Counted from the stretch's first letter, positions 25,293-34,150 are shown. The stretch: 64,000 nucleotides of DNA from Sphingomonas jatrophae (GCF_900113315.1 NZ_FOZG01000001.1:434001-498000); one strand, 5' to 3'. A program made the numbers and translations. The notes: generated by a model not told the origin, from the letters alone.

Positions 25293-25958
25293 GTGATCGG
25301 ACCTCGCATCCAAGAGCGCCTTACCCAGCTAGGCATGTCCCAATCTGAACTCGCGCGTCGTGCCGGCTTGACCCAGTCTGCCATCAACGGCCTGATCCGG
25401 GGCGCTGCTCGAGGGACAAAGCATCTACACGTCATCGCGCGCGAGCTGCAGACGACGCCAGCTTACCTCGCCGGCGAGACCGAGGATCCAAACCTCGATG
25501 CTACGCCGCGTCCAACTTCAGCGGACATTGCCAACCAGCTGGACTCCGTGCTGGTGCCGGTGGCCAGCGAGGAGTTCACGCTTGGCGGGGGCGGCGAGGT
25601 GGAAGAGAGCGCCATCGTCGATCACGTCCCGTTCGCGCGCAAATGGCTGCGTGATCATGGCGTGACCCGGTTCGATCAGCTGCTGCTGGTGCCGACCTCG
25701 GGCGATTCGATGGTGCCGACGATCAGCGACGGCGACATGCTTCTCGTGGATCGCGCACGGGTTGAGGTGCGGCAACCTGACTTGGTCTGGTGCTTCCTCG
25801 TCGCCGGGCAAGGTTTGGTGAAGCGCCTTCGGCGGGAGCCAAAAGGCGGCTTCTCTGTCGTGTCGGACAATGCGGCGATCTACGCGCCATATTCCGTCGC
25901 CGAAGACGACGTGACGATCGTCGGGCAGGTGATCTCGGCGCTTAAGTGGCGGCTTTGA
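25293..25958 (+). CDS. CI-like repressor (HTH + S24 peptidase)
   Basis: A 221-aa lysogeny repressor. An N-terminal HTH (residues about 5-55, LGMSQSELARRAGLTQSAIN) is followed by a linker and a LexA/S24 autocleavage domain with nucleophile Ser in TSGDSMVPTISDGD and general-base Lys in GLVKRLRRE. RecA-stimulated self-cleavage is expected, so induction by DNA damage is likely. It is the only rightward gene of the immunity region and ends 5 bp from a convergent gene. Confidence 0.9.
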   Translation: MIGPRIQERLTQLGMSQSELARRAGLTQSAINGLIRGAARGTKHLHVIARELQTTPAYLAGETEDPNLDATPRPTSADIANQLDSVLVPVASEEFTLGGGGEVEESAIVDHVPFARKWLRDHGVTRFDQLLLVPTSGDSMVPTISDGDMLLVDRARVEVRQPDLVWCFLVAGQGLVKRLRREPKGGFSVVSDNAAIYAPYSVAEDDVTIVGQVISALKWRL

Positions 25959-25963
25959 AGCCG

Positions 25964-26434
25964 CTATCCCATTAGGACGCGCTCGACTGCTTTCCGCGCC
26001 TTGTCCGTCAGCTGTAGGTGACAGACCCGGCGGTCGTGTGGATCGTCCTCCCGCAGTACGTAGCCACGCTTCTCAAGTACTCTGATCCAGCGCAGCGCGG
26101 TGGTGGAGGGTACTCTGGCTGCGATGCAGAGTGAGCTGACCCGCACCGGCTTTCCGGTGCTCTCCGACGCATAAAGATCGAGGAGCATGTCCCATGCCGG
26201 ATCGGCGAACAGGCCAGGATCATCGAACACCCGATCGCGCAGATCGCGCCCCCTGATCGCGCGCTCTGCCCGCGCACGAAGCGCTGCGCCCGGGGTTGGT
26301 GGCTCCATCGCTTTCTGGCCGCGTGGTTCGGGTGCGCCGCGTGCTTCGAACTGCTTAAGGGCGCGGACCGCTTCCATGTTGGCCGACAGGGCAGCCTCGA
26401 CGACGCGCCGAATATCCGGAATGTGCGGGCTCAT
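25964..26434 (-). CDS. MarR-like winged-helix protein
   Basis: A 156-aa protein from ATG 26434. The C-terminal half (about 80-150) reads as a MarR-type winged helix: VSSLCIAARVPSTTALRWIRVLEKRGY, the wing DDPHDRR and a final helix. The N-terminal half is helical and of unknown function. Its start overlaps the stop of the RadC-like gene. It probably regulates prophage or host genes. Confidence 0.65.
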   Translation of the reverse strand: MSPHIPDIRRVVEAALSANMEAVRALKQFEARGAPEPRGQKAMEPPTPGAALRARAERAIRGRDLRDRVFDDPGLFADPAWDMLLDLYASESTGKPVRVSSLCIAARVPSTTALRWIRVLEKRGYVLREDDPHDRRVCHLQLTDKARKAVERVLMG

Positions 26435-27015
26435 AGGACACCCATTTCCCGCATGGAACGCCATCCTTTTCGTGAGACGATGATGTGGTCGTGAAAGGTG
26501 ATGCTGAGCGCCAGCGCACCTCGGGCGAGGGCCTCGGTCAGGGCGCGATCATCCTTGCTCGGGTCTAGCCCTCCTCCCGGATGATTGTGTCCGACGATGA
26601 AGGCTGCCGCGCCGACCTCAAGCGCCCGCTTGCAGATCTCGCGGGGGTAGAGAGCGACCTGGTCCACGGTGCCTTCGGCCACGATCTCCGCGGCGAGCAG
26701 CCCGTTGGCTCCGTCAAGAAATAGGACGGCCACGCGCTCCGTTGGGCCGAACGCAAGAAGCGCCCGCAGGAAGTCGATAGTGGCGGTGTACGTCGAGAGG
26801 ACTGGCCGACTGGCGATGTCTGCCTCAAGGCAGCGGAGCATCGCAGATCGGACGTTTCCGACGATCTGTCCTACGCCATCAACTGATCCGGCAACCCGCT
26901 GAACCTCCTTCGGATCGGCCGCGAGTACTTCCGGCAGCGAGCGATATCGTTCAAGCAAGCGCGCCGCGCAGTCATCCGCGACATCGGCAGCTACGGGCCG
27001 GATCAGGTCCGCCAG
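26431..27015 (-). CDS. RadC-like JAB/MPN-domain protein (start uncertain)
   Basis: About 195 codons. The C-terminal half carries the JAB/MPN metalloprotease-like motif FIVGHNHPGGGLDPSKDD (HxH...D, zinc) preceded by a RadC-type HhH-like region. No ATG lies in a good place: coding similarity begins near 27015 at VLADLIRPVAADV (a CTG there) and the first TTG is at 26958, so the start is not settled. The longer frame to 27675 is antisense-like and rejected. RadC-like proteins are frequent in mobile elements; a role in DNA repair is unproven. Confidence 0.7.
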   Translation of the reverse strand: MADLIRPVAADVADDCAARLLERYRSLPEVLAADPKEVQRVAGSVDGVGQIVGNVRSAMLRCLEADIASRPVLSTYTATIDFLRALLAFGPTERVAVLFLDGANGLLAAEIVAEGTVDQVALYPREICKRALEVGAAAFIVGHNHPGGGLDPSKDDRALTEALARGALALSITFHDHIIVSRKGWRSMREMGVL

Positions 27016-27446
27016 GACGGATCGACACCGCGTTTCGCCAGCCGAACCTGATGTCGGATCGTTCCAGCGATGATCGCGACCATGACGATCCAGGTGGAAA
27101 GGCCGGTCAGCAGTGCGTAGGTGAAAGGTGAGATTGCGTGCACGGACGCGTTGGCCAAATGGCCGATTACCGCCGCCAGCTGTGCGCCGCATGCGCAGAG
27201 TGTCCATTGCCGTGAGGCCTTCAGGCTGAGCCACAGCAGGGCCGCGAACAGCCCAACGTCGATCAGGAACAAGGGAAGGTGCAGCGTGCCGAAGCTGGTG
27301 CGCGGATCGCCATTGAACATGAAGTTCAGTAGCGAAGCCGCGAGCACCATGCCCGCTCCCGCCCGCTCGGGCGCGGCGCCCCATCGTCCCGCAGAGGCGA
27401 TCACAATGAAGACGAGCGCCCAGTTGGCGAGCAGGAGCGTGAACAT
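27003..27446 (-). CDS. Multi-pass membrane protein of unknown function
   Basis: A 147-aa protein with about four hydrophobic helices (near residues 2-20, 30-45, 58-75 and 105-128). Its 3' end overlaps the RadC-like frame. It is not recognised. A superinfection-exclusion function would fit a lysogen-expressed phage membrane protein, but nothing in the sequence proves that. Confidence 0.5.
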   Translation of the reverse strand: MFTLLLANWALVFIVIASAGRWGAAPERAGAGMVLAASLLNFMFNGDPRTSFGTLHLPLFLIDVGLFAALLWLSLKASRQWTLCACGAQLAAVIGHLANASVHAISPFTYALLTGLSTWIVMVAIIAGTIRHQVRLAKRGVDPSWRT

Positions 27447-27494
27447 TGCACCCGTCTTGATCGCAGGATCGCTCCCGGATCAAGCGCTTACCGG

Positions 27495-27842
27495 TTACGC
27501 AGCCTCGAGCTCCCGCGGGCTCCGCGGCTCGGGCGTGCCCGGCTCCGGCTTCTGGCCACCCGAGCCGGCATATTCCGGTACACCGACCTGACCGGCCACG
27601 TCCTGCAGTCGCTCGTGCAACTCGACGAGCTTTGCCCGCGCGGCGAGTTGCAACTGGATCGCCTCCCCAGCGCAAACGAGCGCTTCGTGACCGACAAACG
27701 CCGGTGCACGAGAGGCCACCCGCGCCTCCGCCATGGTAGCGATGAAATGCGCCGTCTTGGCCAGGTGCCGATCATGGCTGAACTCAACGGCCCAGATATC
27801 GTGCGCCATCACGTTGGCGAGCGGTCGAACGTCACGAGACAT
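27495..27842 (-). CDS. Hypothetical prophage protein
   Basis: A 115-aa protein from ATG 27842, preceded by a GGGGGAAG ribosome-binding site. The helical N-terminal 80 residues (DIWAVEFSHDRHLAKTAHF) are followed by a Pro/Glu-rich tail. No known domain. Confidence 0.5.
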   Translation of the reverse strand: MSRDVRPLANVMAHDIWAVEFSHDRHLAKTAHFIATMAEARVASRAPAFVGHEALVCAGEAIQLQLAARAKLVELHERLQDVAGQVGVPEYAGSGGQKPEPGTPEPRSPRELEAA

Positions 27843-27895
27843 AGCTTCCCCCTTGCGCCGGGATGGCGGCGCAGCATGCATCGATGATGTGCAGG

Positions 27896-28453
27896 TCAGG
27901 TCGCGCCGAGCGCGATCTTCTCGATGGTCGTTACCCCAAGGTAGAGGACGACTGCGATTGCCAGCACGAGCGGAATGCCGAGCGTCCATGCGAGGATGAG
28001 CAACAGATTTCGGTGTAGTCCATCCGTCCCCCGCGTGGCCCTCTCAGCCGAGCCGGAAATCGGCTCCACCATCATGCTCATTGCGCCTTCGAACATCGCC
28101 GACGGCTCGCGAAGCACTGTGGTGGTAACCGCAGACGGCTGCAGCTCAGGCAGTTCGTCTGACATCGGAGTTGCAGGAAAAAACCGTTCAGGAGCAAGGC
28201 GTTCGAGTTCAGGGGGTAAGACCTGAATCTGTTCAGGGGTGGCATTTGAAGCCTCGAAAGCGAGGAGCGCCTGACCTGCTGCGACGCTTCTGCCGAGCCC
28301 GAGCTTGGCCCGCGCCTCGTACAGCCCTTGCTGTACGGTACGGTACGAAAGGTCGAGCTCGCGGCCGATCTCCTTGGCCGTCTGACCCGTGGCCGCGGCG
28401 CGCAATAGCTCGCGTTCGCGGGGTGTCAGCTTATCGTAAGCGCTCGCATCCAT
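27896..28453 (-). CDS. LuxR-type HTH protein with C-terminal membrane anchor
   Basis: A 185-aa protein from ATG 28453. The N-terminal LuxR/GerE HTH is LTPRERELLRAAATGQTAKE then LSYRTVQQGLYEARAKLGLG. A linker (about 70-145) leads to one hydrophobic helix near the end (about 150-174, LLLILAWTLGIPLVLAIAVVL). No receiver or autoinducer domain is present. A TTG at 28489 could add 12 residues. A membrane-anchored LuxR regulator in a prophage may sense envelope state or be released by proteolysis (inference). Confidence 0.7.
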   Translation of the reverse strand: MDASAYDKLTPRERELLRAAATGQTAKEIGRELDLSYRTVQQGLYEARAKLGLGRSVAAGQALLAFEASNATPEQIQVLPPELERLAPERFFPATPMSDELPELQPSAVTTTVLREPSAMFEGAMSMMVEPISGSAERATRGTDGLHRNLLLILAWTLGIPLVLAIAVVLYLGVTTIEKIALGAT

Positions 28454-28900
28454 GCCGACCTGATGGCTGGCCGAATCGAACTGGCGCAAGCATGCCTAAC
28501 GTGCGTTAACCACTGGGGTCATCTGGCGTTTGCCGGCCCGCAGCGGGCCTTTGCACGTCGGCTCAGGCACAGTGCTGGGCCTCAACCCCACCGCCACCAC
28601 ACCCATAAAGTCACTATGGCGGCGAGCCCGAGCCCCTGCTCTAGCCAGAACTGGCATGACGGACGTCTCGACTTTCTGTCAGGCCTCCGTTGGTCCCAGA
28701 CCATCCTGTTCCCCCCGTTTGCTCCGCGTATCAGCGGTGTAGCTGGGCCGCTTCGGCCCAGTCCACAAACGCCTCGGGGCGATTGGGAAGCGCGGGGCGC
28801 TCGTCCTTAGGGAAAGCTGAGGCGCCGCTAAGACCGCCTTAGCAGGACAGCGGCTCAGGTCATTACGATACCGGTACAAGCCGGCCAGACCAGCCTGTCT
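28454..28900. other. 447-bp non-coding gap between LuxR-like gene and ogr
   Basis: No supported gene. A short palindrome (TAACG-TG-CGTTA, 28497-28508) lies about 45 bp upstream of the LuxR-like start and may be an operator. A compact hairpin GGCCCG-CAG-CGGGCC with TTT (28535-28552) and a second, CTGGGCC/GGCCCAG (28743-28761), could end transcription, but neither has a proper U-tract on the minus strand where the late operon ends. An open rightward frame at 28463-28810 has no ribosome-binding site or protein-like composition. Confidence 0.5.
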
Positions 28901-29221
28901 TCAGCCGATCTCGCGCGTGAGCAGATCATTGTCGGCGCGCAGAGCGACTACCTGCACCTCATCATTCGCTGGTCGGCGTTGGCCAAGCGGGTATGCCGCG
29001 GAGACCGGCAGCACGATGGAGGGGTTCGGGCGAAGGCTGGGCGTGATCGTCCGCACCACTGAGAATTGCGCTACAAAGCGGTGCCCGCAGTCGTCGTTGC
29101 GACAGCGTAGCCAGACATCGCGGATGCAAGGCGTGACCTTCTCACTCGATCGAACCTCGGCGCGGCTGCCGCAATGCGGACAATCGATCGCAGGGAAACG
29201 CGGCTTCGAAGCCCCCTTCAT
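28901..29221 (-). CDS. ogr: Ogr/Delta-type late transcription activator
   Basis: A 106-aa protein. Residues about 14-65 are an Ogr/Delta zinc finger: CPHCGSRAEVRSSEKVT, CRNDDCGHRF and VAQFSVVRTITPS. P2 Ogr binds dyad sequences upstream of late promoters and contacts the RNA polymerase alpha subunit. As in P2, the gene is last in the D-containing tail operon. A 40-residue extension follows the finger, longer than the 72-aa P2 protein. The three palindromes at 36327, 42085 and 49862 are candidate targets. Confidence 0.87.
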   Translation of the reverse strand: MKGASKPRFPAIDCPHCGSRAEVRSSEKVTPCIRDVWLRCRNDDCGHRFVAQFSVVRTITPSLRPNPSIVLPVSAAYPLGQRRPANDEVQVVALRADNDLLTREIG

Positions 29222-29293
29222 AATTCCTCCTTCGTCCGCGCGCAGCGGAACAAAACATGGCTACCACAGTTGTGGTTGGTCCGCCACAAGTCC

Positions 29294-30298
29294 TCAGGTG
29301 GTTTCGAGCTTGATCCGGCTCGACAGGCCGCCTGTTCCGTCCAGCGTGTGAGACACTTCGGCCACAAGCCAGCTGCGCGCATCGATCTCAGGCTTGAAGC
29401 CGCGGACATTGACCTTCCGCTCGGGGTAGATGTCCGGTCGGCCGTAAGCCGGGGTGAGATCGAGCGAGGCGGGCTGCCGCCTGGATCGTGACAGCGCCGC
29501 ATCGGCTGCGGCGCGGGCGGCGCGTTCGGTCGGGTAGACGCGGGACAGGTGGCGCGCACCGCCTTCCTCGCCTGCGATGACCGTCTTCTTCGTCGCCGCG
29601 CCGCGATCGTGCCAGCTGGCGGAGACGCCGGCGACGTCCCCACGCTTTTCGAGGCGGTAGCTGTGGGTGTCGCCTTCGCCGCGCGCGAAGGTCAGCGCGG
29701 GTATGGCCTTCCCCGAGCTGGTCACTCCCGCGCCGACCCGGGCGAAGATCAACGAGCCGCGCTTCACGGTCGCAACCGCATCATATTCGCGTCCCAGGCG
29801 GCGCAGCAGCGCCATGTCGCTCTCGCGGCTCTGGTGCAGCGTCGGCAGAGCAACCGAAGCGAGCGCGGCAGCGCAGCGCGGCTCAAGGCCGTTGCGGGCG
29901 GCGACCATCTTCACGACGGCGCCGATCGTCGTGTCGCGCCAGCTCTGCTCGCGGCGCGTCACGATCCTGCTGGTGAAGTCCGCGGAGCTGGCGCGCAGCG
30001 TGATGACGTCGGGCGGCCCGCCATGCTCTACCTCGTCCACCTTGAAGCTGCCCTTGTCGACCAGCCCGACCGGCACGTCGCTGCCCCGCAGCCAGCCGAT
30101 CTGGACATGCAGCAGCTTGCCGGGGGAGGGCAGAGCGAAGCGGCCGTCGGTATCCTCGATCACGATCTCGAGGCGGTCGGCCTCGTCGCCGCGGCGCTCG
30201 GTCAGGGTGAGCGCCTCGAGGCGCGGCCGCAGGCGATCGGTCAGGTCGACGCCGTCGAGGGTCACCCGGTAGTCGGCGTGCGGCAGAACGTAGCTCAC
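29294..30298 (-). CDS. D: P2 gpD-like late control / tail hub protein
   Basis: A 334-aa protein of the phage late-control D family (baseplate hub, homologous to T4 gp27). It starts MSYVLPHADYRVTLDGVDLT, with LTLTERRGDEADRLEIVIED and LGREYDAVATVKRGSLIFA as family-typical segments. Its start overlaps the U stop (ATGA). It connects the tube to the spike gpV. Confidence 0.9.
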   Translation of the reverse strand: MSYVLPHADYRVTLDGVDLTDRLRPRLEALTLTERRGDEADRLEIVIEDTDGRFALPSPGKLLHVQIGWLRGSDVPVGLVDKGSFKVDEVEHGGPPDVITLRASSADFTSRIVTRREQSWRDTTIGAVVKMVAARNGLEPRCAAALASVALPTLHQSRESDMALLRRLGREYDAVATVKRGSLIFARVGAGVTSSGKAIPALTFARGEGDTHSYRLEKRGDVAGVSASWHDRGAATKKTVIAGEEGGARHLSRVYPTERAARAAADAALSRSRRQPASLDLTPAYGRPDIYPERKVNVRGFKPEIDARSWLVAEVSHTLDGTGGLSSRIKLETT

Positions 30299-30693
30299 GG
30301 GGCAGGCTCCTCGGGCACGTCGACGCGGAGCAGGTCGATGCCGAAGTCGATCGTCAGCGCCCGTCCGTCCGCGAGGATGTGGCGATGCCGCTCGTCGATG
30401 GCGAGTATAACGAAGGTGCCCCAGACGCGGCCCGCGCCGTCCAGCAGCGGCCAGGCGGTGCCGGTGCCCGCCATGTCGCGCAGCTGGTCGATCGAGGCGT
30501 CGCCGTCCTGCAGCTCGGCGACGGCGGTGCCCGAGAGGGTGACTGTCTCTTCGCCCGGCCCGACGAACTGCACCGCATCGCGCGCGCCGACGCGAGGCGC
30601 ACGCGCATGGCGCCAGTCGGCGCGGCGCTGCAGCTCGTCATGCACGAGCGTCGGCACCGAGAAGAGAAACAGGCCGAGCGACATGAGGATCAT
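30295..30693 (-). CDS. U: P2 gpU-like tail terminator protein
   Basis: A 132-aa protein from ATG 30693 (MILMSLGLFLFSVPTLVHDELQ-like start), which matches the gpU opening seen across P2-like phages. It includes the conserved W..HAR...R region and DMAGTGTAWPLLDGAG. gpU caps the tail tube. It overlaps T upstream and D downstream by 4 nt. Confidence 0.88.
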   Translation of the reverse strand: MILMSLGLFLFSVPTLVHDELQRRADWRHARAPRVGARDAVQFVGPGEETVTLSGTAVAELQDGDASIDQLRDMAGTGTAWPLLDGAGRVWGTFVILAIDERHRHILADGRALTIDFGIDLLRVDVPEEPAP

Positions 30694-33155
30694 CCGCGAT
30701 CGCTCCAATCCGGCTGGTCGGCGTAGGAGGCCCGCCTGTCGGCCGCCTCCAGCTTCTTCAGCTCCTCGAACATCGCCCGCGCTTCCGCGCGCGCATCCTT
30801 CACGCCTGGTGCGGCGTGATAGTTGAAGACGATCGTGCCGCTGGCGGCGGGCGGCGGCGCAGCGGCTCGGGAGGCCGCGCCTCGCATGCCGGTCGGCCCG
30901 GCTGAAGCGTTCCCAGCCGCGATCGCCGGAACGGCCGCGCCGATCGCCATGGCGGCCGTCACCTCGCGGGACAGGCGCTGGATACGGCGAACCGGTACCG
31001 AGGCGCCTCCGTCGATCCCCTGCGACAATCCTTGCATCATGAAGCCGCCGAAGCTGGCGAAGACACGGCTTGGCGAGTGGATGCCGAGCTTGGCCTTGAA
31101 CCAGCCGGCGGCCGCGCTCGCGGCGTTGACGATCGTCGACTTAAGCGCTCCCAGCATGCCGGTGATCCCGCGGATCAGGCCGCGGATCATGTTGCCCCCT
31201 GCTTCGGTCAGCTTGGCGGGCACCTGGATGCCGAACATGGCAAGCAGCGCCGCGATGCCGCGCCACATCAGGCCGAGCGGCGACCAGTTGACCAGCACCG
31301 CGGCGAGCGCCCCGAAGCCTTGCGTCGCGACGATGTAGATTGCGGTCCCGAGCGCCGCGATGCCTGCGGCGATCAGGGCGACTGTGCCGATGATCGGCAG
31401 CAGACCAATGGACGCGACGCCTCCCGCCACGCCGAGTGCGACCATGCCGGCATTGACGATCGCGAGTGGCGCCATGATGCCGGCGGCCACGATGGCACCG
31501 AGCCCGAGCAGGCCGAAGAGCACGGCCAGCCCGCCGGCGAGGATCATCGCCGCTTTCGTCAGGCGCGGGTGCTGGGCGCTGAAGGCCGCCAGCCAGCTCG
31601 CGCCGGCGGAGAGCCGCTGAACCAGCGCGTTCACGGTCGGCAGCAGCGCGGCGCCGAGCGTCACCTTCAGCACCTCGGCGTTCACCGCCAGCTGCCGGCT
31701 CTGCTCGGCGGAATCGCGCATGCGCTCGGCGAAGTCGGCATCGACCGTGCCGGTGGCACCGAGGGCGTCCGCGCGGATCTGGCGATAGAGCGCCATGTTC
31801 GCCATCAGCGGGCGGAGCGCCTGCTGCACCTGCATGTCGCCGAACAGGGCGGAAAGCCTGGCGCCGTCGCCGCCGGTCGCCTTCTGCGTGAGCCTGACCA
31901 GCTCCTCGATCGGGCTGCGGCCCTCCGCCACGGCACGCTTCAGCGCCTTCGGAATGTCGATGCCGAACTTGGCGAAGTTCTTGATCGTGTCGCCGCTGGT
32001 CGCCTTGGCGAGCAGGTTCTGCAGGTTGTTCGCCGCGGTCGCGCTGTCGCCGGCGCCCTTGCGTGTGATCTGCAGCGCGGCGGCGAGATCGGCGACGACG
32101 GGCAGACCCTTGGCGCCGAGCCCCTGCATCGAGGCGGTCAGCTCGGGAAAGTGCGCCGCCATGTCCTTCACCTCGAAGGCACCGCGCTTGCCCGCCGTCG
32201 CCATGATGTCGAGCGCCCGGCCCGTGTCCTGGGTGTCGACCCTCAGGTTGTCATGCGCGGCGAAGCTGGCGTTCGCCAGATCGGCAATCTCGGCCTTGTA
32301 GGCGGTGGCGGCGCGGCCGATCGGACGCATCATGGCGACGGCATCGGGCACGGTGGCGCCGAGGCCGCTCAGCGTATCCACGCCGGCCTGCATGGCGGCG
32401 GGCAGCTGGTTCGCATCCCGCGCCGCGCGCAGCAGGCCGCGGCCGAGCTGCTCGGACTTGGAGCGCAGCAGATCCGCCTTCTGCCCGATGTCGGACATGA
32501 CGGACTCATATTCCTGCGCCGCCTTCACCGAGCCGGTGACCGGACGCGAGAGGGCAAAGCCGGTGCCGATCGCGGCGGCGCCGCCGGCGGCGAGGCCGGC
32601 TGCGCGTGCTTGGGTGCGGTCGAACGCTGCGCGGCCGGCAGCGAAGCGACGCGCGCGATCATCGGCGATCGCCAGGCGACGGCTCTGCTCTTCGAACTCG
32701 CGACTGGTGCGGGCAGCCGCGTCGCGGAGCTCGCGTTCGTGGCGCACCAGGTTGCGCGTGCTGATGCCGGCGGCGTCGAGGCGGGTGCGGAACTCCTGCA
32801 GCTGGCTCAGCTCCTGGTCGCGCTGACGGGTGAGCGCCTGCGATTCGCGCCTGGCGCGCTCGAGATCCCGGCTCATCTGGCGGTTGGGCTTTTCGGCCGC
32901 GGCGATCGCGCGGGCGAGCTGGCCGACCTTCGTCTGCGCCGCCTCGCTCGCGCGCTCGGTATCGCGCAGGCCGGTCTTCAGCTGGCGGAAGCCCTGCAGG
33001 TCCGCCTGCGCGCGCTCGATCTCCTTCAGCCGGTCGCGCGTGACCTTGAGCGCCTGGCCCGCCTTGGTCGAGCCGCCGGCGATGTCGCGCAAGGGGCGGG
33101 TGACCTTGTCGGCTGCCTGCAGCAGCATGCGAATGCGCAGATCGCGATCGGCCAC
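30690..33155 (-). CDS. T: Tail tape-measure protein (gpT-like)
   Basis: An 821-aa protein, GTG start at 33155. A long coiled-coil N-terminal third (about 15-170) is followed by a TMP core (AQEYESVMSDIGQKADLL, family PhageMin_Tail) and a cluster of hydrophobic helices (about 560-660), typical of tape measures that set tail length and may enter the membrane at DNA ejection. It ends before a Gly/Ala-rich tail. It is preceded by the E/E' frameshift gene pair, as in other myophages. Confidence 0.9.
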   Translation of the reverse strand: MADRDLRIRMLLQAADKVTRPLRDIAGGSTKAGQALKVTRDRLKEIERAQADLQGFRQLKTGLRDTERASEAAQTKVGQLARAIAAAEKPNRQMSRDLERARRESQALTRQRDQELSQLQEFRTRLDAAGISTRNLVRHERELRDAAARTSREFEEQSRRLAIADDRARRFAAGRAAFDRTQARAAGLAAGGAAAIGTGFALSRPVTGSVKAAQEYESVMSDIGQKADLLRSKSEQLGRGLLRAARDANQLPAAMQAGVDTLSGLGATVPDAVAMMRPIGRAATAYKAEIADLANASFAAHDNLRVDTQDTGRALDIMATAGKRGAFEVKDMAAHFPELTASMQGLGAKGLPVVADLAAALQITRKGAGDSATAANNLQNLLAKATSGDTIKNFAKFGIDIPKALKRAVAEGRSPIEELVRLTQKATGGDGARLSALFGDMQVQQALRPLMANMALYRQIRADALGATGTVDADFAERMRDSAEQSRQLAVNAEVLKVTLGAALLPTVNALVQRLSAGASWLAAFSAQHPRLTKAAMILAGGLAVLFGLLGLGAIVAAGIMAPLAIVNAGMVALGVAGGVASIGLLPIIGTVALIAAGIAALGTAIYIVATQGFGALAAVLVNWSPLGLMWRGIAALLAMFGIQVPAKLTEAGGNMIRGLIRGITGMLGALKSTIVNAASAAAGWFKAKLGIHSPSRVFASFGGFMMQGLSQGIDGGASVPVRRIQRLSREVTAAMAIGAAVPAIAAGNASAGPTGMRGAASRAAAPPPAASGTIVFNYHAAPGVKDARAEARAMFEELKKLEAADRRASYADQPDWSDRG

Positions 33156-33159
33156 GCGG

Positions 33160-33276
33160 TTACTCCTCGGCGCCGGCGCGCTTCGCCGCCTCGGCGCGCC
33201 AGCTCATCAGCTCGGGCAGGGGCATCGGGTCCATGGCGGCGGGCGGCCAGTGGAAGACGACGGCGATGTCGGCCAT
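33160..33276 (-). CDS. E': GpE' (E-prime) frame of the tail chaperone
   Basis: A 38-codon frame (MADIAVVFHWPPAAMDPMPL start) matching the GpE family. Besides its own ATG it is in the -1 frame of gene E through the slippery sequence at 33327-33333, so it is likely made mainly as the C-terminus of the gpE+E' fusion used as a tail-assembly chaperone around gpT. It ends 4 bp before the T start. Confidence 0.85.
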   Translation of the reverse strand: MADIAVVFHWPPAAMDPMPLPELMSWRAEAAKRAGAEE

Positions 33277-33284
33277 CGCCGCCT

Positions 33285-33611
33285 CTACTCGGTTGGGGAG
33301 ACCGCCTGCTTCGCGGCCTTCGGCAGCAAAAAATCCATAACCTCGCCGCCGAACTGCATCAGATCGGAGAGTGCCCAGGCCGCGCCCTTGACGATCACGG
33401 GGGTGGTGATGCGCGGCGCCAGCTTCTCGAGCGTTTCGACATCGAGCTGCGACAGCGACAGCAGGGTCATGCCGCGCAGCTCGCCGGAGCCGGGCTTGCG
33501 CACGACGATCTCGGTGCCGGCTTCGAACAGCACCTTGCCGGAGAGGGTGACGTCTTCATCGAGGGTGAAGCTGCGCGCGGCCGGCGCTGCAGGGGAAGTG
33601 GGTTCGGTCAT
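33285..33611 (-). CDS. E: Tail assembly chaperone gpE
   Basis: A 108-aa phage tail-assembly protein (gpE family): FTLDEDVTLSGKVLFEAGTE, then GELRGMTLLSLSQLDVETLE. It is the short product of the E/E' frameshift pair and lies between FII and T, as in P2. The zero frame ends KQAVSPTE; the -1 product extends into GpE'. Confidence 0.88.
   Translation of the reverse strand: MTEPTSPAAPAARSFTLDEDVTLSGKVLFEAGTEIVVRKPGSGELRGMTLLSLSQLDVETLEKLAPRITTPVIVKGAAWALSDLMQFGGEVMDFLLPKAAKQAVSPTE
33327..33333 (-). promoter_or_regulatory. -1 programmed ribosomal frameshift site (TTTTTTG)
   Basis: On the minus strand gene E reads GAT-TTT-TTG: the heptamer T-TTT-TTG in the X-XXY-YYZ phase. This is the same slippery heptamer used in P2 gene E. 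A -1 slip continues through codons with no stop (GCT-GCC-GAA onward) past the E stop and into the GpE' frame. Confidence 0.87.
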
Positions 33612-33643
33612 GGTCGGCTCCTGGTGCGGTCAGGGGATGAGGG

Positions 33644-34150
33644 TCAGACGCCAAGGATGGCGCGGCGCTCGGCCATGCGATCGTTGCCGTCGACGATCAG
33701 CACCATGTTGAGCGGATCCACCTCGATGACGGTCGAGCCATTCCAGTCGAGGCGGTAATAGGCGCAGCTCGTCTTGACCTTGAACTCGCCGCCCTCGCCG
33801 ATCTTCTGCTCGCCCGCCTCGATCTCCTCGTGGCGGCCGCGTACGATCACCTCGACCGCGGTCTTCTCGCCGGTGTCGTCGGCCTCGTAGACGCCGACGA
33901 AGCGCAGCAGCAGGCCATCCACGCGCGGCTCGGCATATTGCGCGAGAACGTCGCGGAGCGGCCCGCCGGCGGTCCATTCGAGATCCAGCGCCTCGCCGCC
34001 CATGTCGATCTTGACCGGGCTGTCCATGCCGGCGCCGCGCCACTCCTCGAGCTTGCGGGTGAGCTTGGGCAGGGTCGCGGCGTTGACTTCGCCGAGATAG
34101 TTGCCGCCTTCGTTGAACAGCAGCAGATCCTTGAGCTTGCGGGGCAGCAT
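33644..34150 (-). CDS. FII: Major tail tube protein (gpFII-like)
   Basis: A 168-aa protein matching the tail tube family: MLPRKLKDLLLFNEGGNYLG at the N-terminus, with KIDMGGEALDLEWTAGG and CAYYRLDWNGSTVIEVDPLN. It polymerises inside the contractile sheath. It follows the sheath gene by about 40 bp. Confidence 0.92.
   Translation of the reverse strand: MLPRKLKDLLLFNEGGNYLGEVNAATLPKLTRKLEEWRGAGMDSPVKIDMGGEALDLEWTAGGPLRDVLAQYAEPRVDGLLLRFVGVYEADDTGEKTAVEVIVRGRHEEIEAGEQKIGEGGEFKVKTSCAYYRLDWNGSTVIEVDPLNMVLIVDGNDRMAERRAILGV

Noticed and set aside
28463-28810. Rightward 115-codon frame
   Set aside because: No ribosome-binding site, unusual Ser/Pro/Arg composition and no similarity. It overlaps the start of the LuxR-like gene.
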